Shown piece after piece: positions 41,667 through 47,584 of a DNA stretch of 47,584 nt. The notes under the pieces were generated by a model. That model searched no databases, was not told where the DNA came from, and saw only the letters and a program-made list of their open reading frames with translations. The translations under genes were made by a program, and so were the position numbers. Position 1 is the stretch's first letter; each line of letters opens with the position of its first letter. The stretch comes from CAYLHS01 sp964383535 (GTDB lineage: Bacteria > Actinomycetota > Acidimicrobiia > Spongiisociales > UBA4744): contig CAYLHS010000006.1 of assembly GCA_964383535.1 (NCBI GenBank), forward strand, positions 1 through 47,584. Direction: 5' to 3'.

Positions 41667-42410
41667 TCAACTAGAACCTTCGACCGCTGGACGGGAGGGG
41701 GCGATGAGGTTGATCACCGAGCCGTCCGGGACCCCGGTCTCGAGCAGTGCCTCCAGCGCCTTCGCCTTGGCGGTCATCTCGAGGGGAGACCCCAGTCGCA
41801 CCGACACGGCACCCACGCTGGCCCACAGCTCGCCGTTCTGTATCACGATGCTCACGTTGCCTCGAAGATCGGGCTGCAGGGCGGTGGCGAACTCGAGGCC
41901 GCCGGCGACCATCTGGTCTTGGGGCGGCTCCCCCGGCGGCCCGGGATCCACGTTCTCCATGACCAGCCTGGCTGACCCGTCCGGGAGTGAATCCGTGGCG
42001 CCCAGTACGATGCCGTCCGTCGACAGCAGCGTCCACCCACCGTGGTACGTCAATCCGGCGGCGACCATCCGCTCACTGATGTCCACTTCGACGGTGTGTG
42101 GGAAGGTTCGCTCGACGCGGGCGGCAGCAACCCACGGGTCCTCCTCCAGCGACGTCTCGAGCTCGCCGGCATTGACCCGAACCATCGGTGTGCCCACCTC
42201 GATTCCGGCGTTCTCGAGGGTCTCGGCGACCGAGGATCGACTGACGCCGTAGACCGCGATCGTCTGAACATCGAGGAGCGGCGACTGCAAGATCCAGACC
42301 ACGGCACCGATCACCGCACCGAGCACGCACACCCACAGGATCGTTCTCAACCGCCCGTGCAGGGTGTTCTCTCTCACCGTGCGCCGTCTTCGTTCGATTC
42401 GAGGGTCCAC
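41667..42410 (-). CDS. ftsQ: FtsQ/DivIB cell division protein
   Basis: Bitopic divisome protein, 247 residues from GTG 42410 (GAGGA lies 6 nt upstream; a TTG at 42416 overlaps the murB stop and is the alternative). Basic N-tail RIERRRRTVRENTLHGR, TM at about 22-42, POTRA domain at about 47-115 (VQTIAVYGVSRSSVAETLENAG) and the beta domain to about 235. The 72-bp gap to ftsZ carries its ribosome site and possible promoter boxes. No ddl gene lies between murB and ftsQ. Confidence 0.92.
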   Translation of the reverse strand: MDPRIERRRRTVRENTLHGRLRTILWVCVLGAVIGAVVWILQSPLLDVQTIAVYGVSRSSVAETLENAGIEVGTPMVRVNAGELETSLEEDPWVAAARVERTFPHTVEVDISERMVAAGLTYHGGWTLLSTDGIVLGATDSLPDGSARLVMENVDPGPPGEPPQDQMVAGGLEFATALQPDLRGNVSIVIQNGELWASVGAVSVRLGSPLEMTAKAKALEALLETGVPDGSVINLIAPSRPAVEGSS

Positions 42411-42412
42411 GA

Positions 42413-43294
42413 TCAATCCTCGAAATCGCCGAGGAATCGCACTTCTGGATCGAGATGGATGCCCCGCTCCTCCATCTTCGCTTGCACCGCCCGGATCAAC
42501 CGGTAGACATCGAGCGCCGTCGCGCTGCTCCCTGCCTCGATGAAATTGCCGTGTATGGGTGACACGCGAGCCCCACCGATGGTGAGACCCTTCAGGCCGG
42601 CCTGATCGATCAGCCGACCTGCACTGTCACCGGGCGGGTTCTTGAAGACACTGCCAGCGTTGAGAACGCCGCCGGGCTGGTGCTCCTTGCGCCATCTCGT
42701 GATCTCGCGGATCCTTCGGTCACAGTCGGCCGAATCTGCCACCTCGGCCCTGAACTCCGCCTGAAGCACGACGTGCGCGGAACGGAGGTTGGAGTGGCGG
42801 TACGACAGCTCCAGTGCCTCGGCGTCGACCTGTCGCTTCGTCCCGTCGGTGAGATCGAGGATGCTCGCGGTCACGAGCACGTCCTTGGTATCGGATCCAT
42901 GACACCCGGCATTCATGGTCAGCGCCCCCCCGACGGATCCTGGTATCCCCACATAGAACTCCAGCCCCGCCCTCCCTGCCTTCGCCGCCGTTCGGGCAAG
43001 GAGAGGAAGCGGTGTCGCCGATCCGGCGCTGACGGTCCGCCCGATCGATACCCAGGAGAAACCTCCGCCCAGCCTGATGACCAGCCCATCGAAGCCTCGA
43101 TCCGACACCAGGACATTGCTGCCCCTTCCGAGCACGGCGACGGGAAGGGGGTCGTCTCTCATGAGGTCCGCGACACGAACCAGGTCCTGCTCCTCTTCGG
43201 GGGTGGCGACGTAGCGGGCGGAACCGCCCAGCTTGTAGGTGGTGAGCGGTGCGAGAGGTTCGTCCCGCCTTGCGATATCGTCCCATGTGGTCAT
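42413..43294 (-). CDS. murB: UDP-N-acetylenolpyruvoylglucosamine reductase
   Basis: Flavoenzyme that forms UDP-MurNAc. The 293-residue product has the FAD-binding motifs VLGRGSNVLVSD (54-65) and GIPGSVGGALTMNAGCHG (116-133), the catalytic-Ser segment NAGSVFKNPPG and the terminal substrate motif SPIHGNFIEAG. It overlaps murC and ftsQ in the cluster. Confidence 0.96.
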   Translation of the reverse strand: MTTWDDIARRDEPLAPLTTYKLGGSARYVATPEEEQDLVRVADLMRDDPLPVAVLGRGSNVLVSDRGFDGLVIRLGGGFSWVSIGRTVSAGSATPLPLLARTAAKAGRAGLEFYVGIPGSVGGALTMNAGCHGSDTKDVLVTASILDLTDGTKRQVDAEALELSYRHSNLRSAHVVLQAEFRAEVADSADCDRRIREITRWRKEHQPGGVLNAGSVFKNPPGDSAGRLIDQAGLKGLTIGGARVSPIHGNFIEAGSSATALDVYRLIRAVQAKMEERGIHLDPEVRFLGDFED

Positions 43295-44634
43295 CGGCGC
43301 TCCAGCAGCTCGATCAGCTCGGGACCGAGACCGGAGATGTCTCCCGCGCCGAACGTCAGCACGAGATCGCCGTCACGGACGGAGCCAGCGACGAACGCTG
43401 CGACGTCACCTCTGTCCGGAACATACGACACGTTGTCGCGGTGGACGCGGATCGCGTCGGCGATCATCTCTCCACTGACACCGGGAATGGGCCGTTCGTC
43501 TGCCGGGTACACATTGGTGATCACGACCTCATCGGCTGCATCGAATGCGCCGCCGAATTCTCGATGGAGTTCACGCGTACGCGTGTACCGATGGGGCTGG
43601 AAGACCGCCCAGATCCGTTTCCATGGCCCGTTTCGGGCCGCGTCCAGGTTTGTCGCGATCTCGGTGGGGAGGTGCGCGTAGTCGTCGATGATGGTCACGC
43701 CGGCTACCTCGCCGACCAGCTCGAATCGCCGCTTGACCCCTCTGAATTCCCTCAGACCCTCGATTGCTGCATCGATGTCCCAGCCGAACTCACAGGTGAG
43801 CGCGAGTACTCCAGCGGCGTTTCTCGCGATATGGACACCGGGCTTCGACACGACGACCGACCTGCCTTCAAATCGGAACCGCACTCCTGATCCGTCCACG
43901 TCGACCTCATCGATCCGAATGCTCGCATCCGCTGAGAGTCCATAGGTGGGCCGGTGGGTACGGGCAGCGATTCTCCGAGCCCCTGGGTCGTCCGCGCAGA
44001 GGACCACTGGTCCGTCGACCCTCCGAACCACATCGACGAAGGCATCTTCCAGTCTCTCGACCGTCTGGTAGTAGTCGAGATGGTCAGCTTCGAGATTCGT
44101 GACGACCAACCCTCGAAGGTGGATCTCGAGGAACGTGCCGAACGCCTCATCGACCTCGAGCACGAGCAGGTCGTCGGCGCCCACTCCTGCGTTGGTGTCG
44201 AGACCGACCAACTCGCCTCCAATCACGAACGACGGATCGAGCCCGATGCCCCTCGCGGCGAAGAGCATGAGACCTGTCGACGTGGTCTTCCCGTGGGTAC
44301 CAGTGGCCCCGATCGTAGGAGTCTGCCCGGTGAGGACTTCGAGCAGCTGGGGCCGATCCCACACGGGAATACCCAAACGCGCTGCCGCTCGGCGTTCGGG
44401 ATCGGATTCGGGTACGGCTGATGAGGCTACGACGAAGTCGGCCGACCGTAGCGCGTCGGGCCGGTGGCCCGCCCAGGTACGAACGCCGACATCGACGAGG
44501 CGATCGAGCGTGGGACCTGGATGGAGATCCGAGCCGGTCACCTCATGGCCGCGCCCGGCGAGCAGCCTCGCGATAGCGCTCATCCCAGAGCCTCCAACTC
44601 CAATGATGTGTACGCGTCCTGCCAGCTCAGCCAT
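43291..44634 (-). CDS. murC: UDP-N-acetylmuramate-L-alanine ligase
   Basis: ATP-dependent ligase adding L-Ala to UDP-MurNAc. The 447-residue product has the Rossmann motif IIGVGGSGMSAIARLL (10-25), ATP loop GATGTHGKTTST (109-120), middle-domain motif VLEVDEAFGTF, and a C-terminal domain with DDYAHLPTEI. Typical length. Overlaps murG by 8 bp and murB by 4 bp. Confidence 0.97.
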   Translation of the reverse strand: MAELAGRVHIIGVGGSGMSAIARLLAGRGHEVTGSDLHPGPTLDRLVDVGVRTWAGHRPDALRSADFVVASSAVPESDPERRAAARLGIPVWDRPQLLEVLTGQTPTIGATGTHGKTTSTGLMLFAARGIGLDPSFVIGGELVGLDTNAGVGADDLLVLEVDEAFGTFLEIHLRGLVVTNLEADHLDYYQTVERLEDAFVDVVRRVDGPVVLCADDPGARRIAARTHRPTYGLSADASIRIDEVDVDGSGVRFRFEGRSVVVSKPGVHIARNAAGVLALTCEFGWDIDAAIEGLREFRGVKRRFELVGEVAGVTIIDDYAHLPTEIATNLDAARNGPWKRIWAVFQPHRYTRTRELHREFGGAFDAADEVVITNVYPADERPIPGVSGEMIADAIRVHRDNVSYVPDRGDVAAFVAGSVRDGDLVLTFGAGDISGLGPELIELLERR

Positions 44635-45697
44635 GGGCGTCGATCAGTCGTGTCGCGATGCGAGAAGCCGCATCGGTGCGGGCAATGGCACCAGCCGCGC
44701 GCGCCATCACCCTTCTGACCGAGGCATCGCCGACGAGGCTGCCCACGACCTCCGCGAGCTCCCCGAGGCGTTCCTCGGAGAGCACCACGGCAGCACCCGC
44801 GCGCTGCATGGCCGCCGCGTTGGAGGCCTGATGCCCTCCGCCGAAGCTGCCCGGTACGAGCACCGACGGCGTGTGTGTCGCGGCGATCTCCGCGACGGAT
44901 CCGCCCGCACGGCCGATGAGCAGATCAGTTGCTGCGTAGAAGTACTCCATCGACTCTTCGAACCCCACGACGATCCACGGTACACGCGAGCCGGCTGTGT
45001 CGATGCTGCCTGCGTTTCGTTCCCCCACGAGGTGCAGCAAGGTGATCTTGGGACCATTCCAGGTCGCTGCCAGATGGCTGATCGCGTCGTTGATGGCACC
45101 TGCGCCCAGACTGCCACCGAACACACCGACGACGACGCTTCCCGGTTCGATCCCGTAGCGAGTCAGCGCCTCGTGGCGGAGATCGGATCTTCGATAGTCG
45201 GTGAGATTCGCTCTGATCGGCGTCCCGACAAGCTCCGGTCGCCGGACTCCACGGGTACCGTCGAAGGCGACGAACGTCGCAGCGGCCCATCGAGACATCA
45301 CCCTGTTGGCCAGTCCGGCCTCGCCGTTCTGTTCGTGCAGGAAATACGGCACTGCCTCCTTGTGGGCTGCCCAGGCGACAGGCACCGTCACGTACGACCC
45401 CATTCCAAGGACCACCCCCACGTCGCGATCCCGGAGTTCTTCCCTCACCTGGCGGACCGCGAGGCGCAGCACCCCTGGGAGTCGAAGGTTGTCGAGCGAC
45501 AGGCTCCGTTTGAGGCTCTGGAGCTTCAGACTACGGAACGGGAAGCCGCTGTCGGGGTACACCTCCGCTTCGAGCCTGTCCCCGCCGATGAACAACACGT
45601 CTTCCTTCGGGACACCCTTCTCGACGAGCTCCAACGCCACTGCGAGCCCCGGGTAGACGTGTCCCCCGGTCCCCGCCGCCGCGATCGCGTAGCTCAT
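44627..45697 (-). CDS. murG: MurG, lipid II-forming N-acetylglucosaminyltransferase
   Basis: GT28 enzyme that adds GlcNAc to lipid I on the inner membrane face. The 356-residue product has the N-terminal glycine loop AAGTGGHVYPGLAVA (7-21), the second G loop VFGGSLGAGAIND, and the UDP-GlcNAc site DLLIGRAGGSVAEIAA with downstream GGGHQASNAAAMQ. Overlaps ftsW (ATGA). Confidence 0.96.
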   Translation of the reverse strand: MSYAIAAAGTGGHVYPGLAVALELVEKGVPKEDVLFIGGDRLEAEVYPDSGFPFRSLKLQSLKRSLSLDNLRLPGVLRLAVRQVREELRDRDVGVVLGMGSYVTVPVAWAAHKEAVPYFLHEQNGEAGLANRVMSRWAAATFVAFDGTRGVRRPELVGTPIRANLTDYRRSDLRHEALTRYGIEPGSVVVGVFGGSLGAGAINDAISHLAATWNGPKITLLHLVGERNAGSIDTAGSRVPWIVVGFEESMEYFYAATDLLIGRAGGSVAEIAATHTPSVLVPGSFGGGHQASNAAAMQRAGAAVVLSEERLGELAEVVGSLVGDASVRRVMARAAGAIARTDAASRIATRLIDAHG

Positions 45698-46851
45698 GCC
45701 TTCCCGTTGACGCCGCTGCGTGCGATGTTGACGAGGACGCCGACGGCTCCGAATGCGGTGATCATCGAGCTACCACCTACCGACATGAACGGAAGAGGCA
45801 TGCCGGTGATTGGCAACAACCCCACGACACCGCCCAGGTTCACCAGCGCCTGCAACGAGATCCAGGACACGATGCCGACGGCGAGCATCCGTCCAAAACG
45901 ATCCGGCGCCCGCATCGCGATCAGGTAGCCGACCACCCCGATGATGGCGAACATGAGCAGTACCATCACTCCGCCTGCGAAGCCCGTCTCCTCGCCGATG
46001 ATCGCGAAGATGAAGTCGGTATGGGCATTTGGCAAGTACGACCACCGGGCCCTGCTTGCGCCCAGGCCGACACCGAAGGCGCCGCCGGTTCCAAGGGCGA
46101 CGTAGCTCTGAACCACCTGCCAGCCGCTGCCGAGCCTGTCTGCGAACGGATCCAGGAATGCAAGGATGCGCTGCCTCCGGTAGGGCGACGCGATCGCAAG
46201 CAACACTGTGGCCAGCGTCCCACCGACACCAGCCAATAGCAGGTGTCGCGCTCGGGCAGCGGAGACGGCGGCAACGGCGAACGCTCCTCCCAGGACGACA
46301 AGTGCCGTACCGAGATCCGGCTCCAGCAAGATCAGGATGCCACAGACACCGGCTGATGCTCCAAGAGGGATCAGCAGGTGCCAGATGTCGCCGAGGAGAC
46401 GCTCCTTGCGTTCAAAGACGGATGCGAGAAACACGACGACTGCGAATTTCGCGAACTCCGAAGGTTGGATGGTGACCGGTCCGACGGCGATCCACCGGCG
46501 CGATCCACCTCCTACGACACCAATCTCCAAGACAACGATCAGTCCGACGATGGACGCGATCAGCAGTGGCGCGGCCGCCCGCTTGTAGATCTTGTACGGA
46601 ATCCTGGATGCGATGATGGCAACGACAATCCCGACACCAACCCACACCGCTTGCTTGCTGAAGTACGTCCACCCGTTTCCGTATTTCTCGAGACTCACCA
46701 CCGATGATGCGGAACGGATGGCCCCCAGGCCGATGACGGTCAGAAGCGCGATCGGGACCAGCAGGAGCACCGTGAATCGAGTGTTCGCCGAACGGCGGTG
46801 CGCGACGGCCCTCTGTGCCGCTCTCGCACGAGTGATCGACGTCACCGTCAT
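45694..46851 (-). CDS. ftsW: FtsW, SEDS lipid II polymerase
   Basis: Septal peptidoglycan glycosyltransferase of the SEDS family, 385 residues from ATG 46851, which overlaps the murD stop (ATGA); the frame extends 28 codons upstream into murD. About ten membrane helices; the SEDS signature GLLPITGMPLPFMSVGGSSM lies near the C-terminus and the acidic residue loop DPFADRLGSGWQVVQS is in the large extracytoplasmic loop. It partners a class B PBP not in the window. Confidence 0.95.
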   Translation of the reverse strand: MTVTSITRARAAQRAVAHRRSANTRFTVLLLVPIALLTVIGLGAIRSASSVVSLEKYGNGWTYFSKQAVWVGVGIVVAIIASRIPYKIYKRAAAPLLIASIVGLIVVLEIGVVGGGSRRWIAVGPVTIQPSEFAKFAVVVFLASVFERKERLLGDIWHLLIPLGASAGVCGILILLEPDLGTALVVLGGAFAVAAVSAARARHLLLAGVGGTLATVLLAIASPYRRQRILAFLDPFADRLGSGWQVVQSYVALGTGGAFGVGLGASRARWSYLPNAHTDFIFAIIGEETGFAGGVMVLLMFAIIGVVGYLIAMRAPDRFGRMLAVGIVSWISLQALVNLGGVVGLLPITGMPLPFMSVGGSSMITAFGAVGVLVNIARSGVNGKA

Positions 46852-47584
46852 TCCAGCTCCTTTCGCTTTCGTACCAGCTCCGCGAACTCGATACCGCGGG
46901 CCGCGTACGACGGGTACATGTCCCAGCTGGTGCAACCCGGCGCGAGAAGAACGGTATCGCCAGGCATCGCGATTTCGTCGGCAATCGCGACGGCCTCCTC
47001 CATCGAGGAGACCATCGAAAAGGGGGCCTGTCCGGCGGCTGCGGCCAGGTCCCGAGCGCTCTCACCGATGAGAACGAGATGGCGTACCGTTTCGATGTTC
47101 GCGACGGGGGTGAGATCGAGCCCCTTGTTGCGTCCTCCTGCGATGAGCACCACCGACGCGAAGCTCTTCGCTGAGGCGACAGCGGCATGCGGGTTCGTCG
47201 CCTTGGAGTCGTTCACCCAACGGACTCCGTCCCACGTTCCGACGAGCTCTCTCCTGTGCGGGCCCATGCGGAAGTCGCGGATGACCTTCTCGACGGCCGC
47301 GCCGGCCGCGCCCGCCTCCAATGCGGCGATGCCGGCGGCTCGGAGATCGCCGACAAAGGTCTCATCTTCGACCGGGAACGCGCTCGCAGGGATGTGGACA
47401 CTGCCGTAGTCGATGCCTGAACTCCCCGAGAAGTCCACCTTGCGGACGCCGGCACCTTTCACGAGCTGGACGACGTCCGGATCGTGGCCGTTGAAGACGA
47501 GGACGTCTCCGGTGCCTTGGTTCTCGAAAATCCTCGCCTTGGCGGCGGCGTACGCCGGGAAGCTCCCATGCCAGTCGAGATGGT
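46848..47584 (-). CDS. murD: UDP-N-acetylmuramoylalanine-D-glutamate ligase, partial
   Basis: C-terminal part of MurD; the frame stays open to the right edge, so the N-terminal domain lies beyond the window. Visible are the central-domain motif HLDWHGSFPAYAAAKARI just inside the edge, the C-terminal-domain segment GVRWVNDSKATNPHAAVAS, and the terminal LLAPGCTSWDMYPSYAARG, corresponding to the conserved Lys and Ser/Asp-region of the family. Translation of ftsW is coupled to its stop. Confidence 0.95.
   Translation of the reverse strand, partial: HLDWHGSFPAYAAAKARIFENQGTGDVLVFNGHDPDVVQLVKGAGVRKVDFSGSSGIDYGSVHIPASAFPVEDETFVGDLRAAGIAALEAGAAGAAVEKVIRDFRMGPHRRELVGTWDGVRWVNDSKATNPHAAVASAKSFASVVLIAGGRNKGLDLTPVANIETVRHLVLIGESARDLAAAAGQAPFSMVSSMEEAVAIADEIAMPGDTVLLAPGCTSWDMYPSYAARGIEFAELVRKRKELE

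Noticed and set aside
1..47584. CRISPR arrays, insertion sequences, prophage genes or inteins
   Set aside because: No evenly spaced direct repeats, transposase, integrase or phage frame was seen; dnaE and polA are uninterrupted. Repeats present are short and scattered.

Overview
The window is GC-rich, densely coded bacterial chromosome with a clear actinobacterial character: a SepF/DivIVA/FtsZ division cluster, a paired Get3/ArsA-like ATPase locus, a DNA polymerase I with a degenerate proofreading domain, and many genes whose start codon lies 6-8 nt after a TANNNT -10 box (leaderless transcription). A deep-branching or uncultured Actinomycetota lineage, perhaps Acidimicrobiia, is my best guess, but it is an inference from gene content only. 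I see no transposase, phage gene, intein or CRISPR array.

Layout. (1) 26-6364, minus strand: export core of a Tad/Flp pilus machine (CpaB, CpaE/TadZ, CpaF/TadA, a von Willebrand A-TadB fusion, TadC), preceded by a long leader that can fold into a three-way junction. (2) 6529-13133: ribosomal protein S1 and, divergently, ProS; then PolA with a coupled coiled-coil gene, and tRNA-Leu(CAA). (3) 13168-18140, minus: a response regulator-histidine kinase-GT87 glycosyltransferase operon, then CcdA and a YgfZ-like protein. (4) 18261-26039: MFS transporter, endonuclease III, xanthine phosphoribosyltransferase, an EamA transporter, a two-Cys small membrane protein, a tandem ThyX-like protein with a split active-site signature, a 70-residue orphan, and the ArsA/Get3-like pair. 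(5) 26176-34288: DnaE with an apparently complete PHP metal site, two overlapping phosphofructokinases of different predicted phosphoryl-donor type, and TraR-LspA-RluD plus a DUF167 protein. (6) 34491-47584: IleS, then the division and cell-wall cluster on the minus strand, transcribed murD-ftsW-murG-murC-murB-ftsQ-ftsZ-pgeF-yggS-sepF-yggT-divIVA, with murD cut by the window edge.

Most genes in the operons overlap by 1-20 nt (typically ATGA or GTGA), so translational coupling is pervasive. Operon-leading genes are often leaderless, whereas a minority (cpaB, cpaF, the response regulator, the 70-residue orphan, the first pfk, divIVA, ftsZ) have a visible Shine-Dalgarno sequence. Intergenic spaces are short and hold small palindromes and two families of dispersed repeats, several of them abutting TAG stop codons, where they probably act as terminators.

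The most rewarding items for follow-up are the structured leader of the Tad operon, the VWA-TadB fusion, the split-signature ThyX-like protein, the coupled phosphofructokinase pair with its small upstream ORF, and the systematic leaderless promoters.
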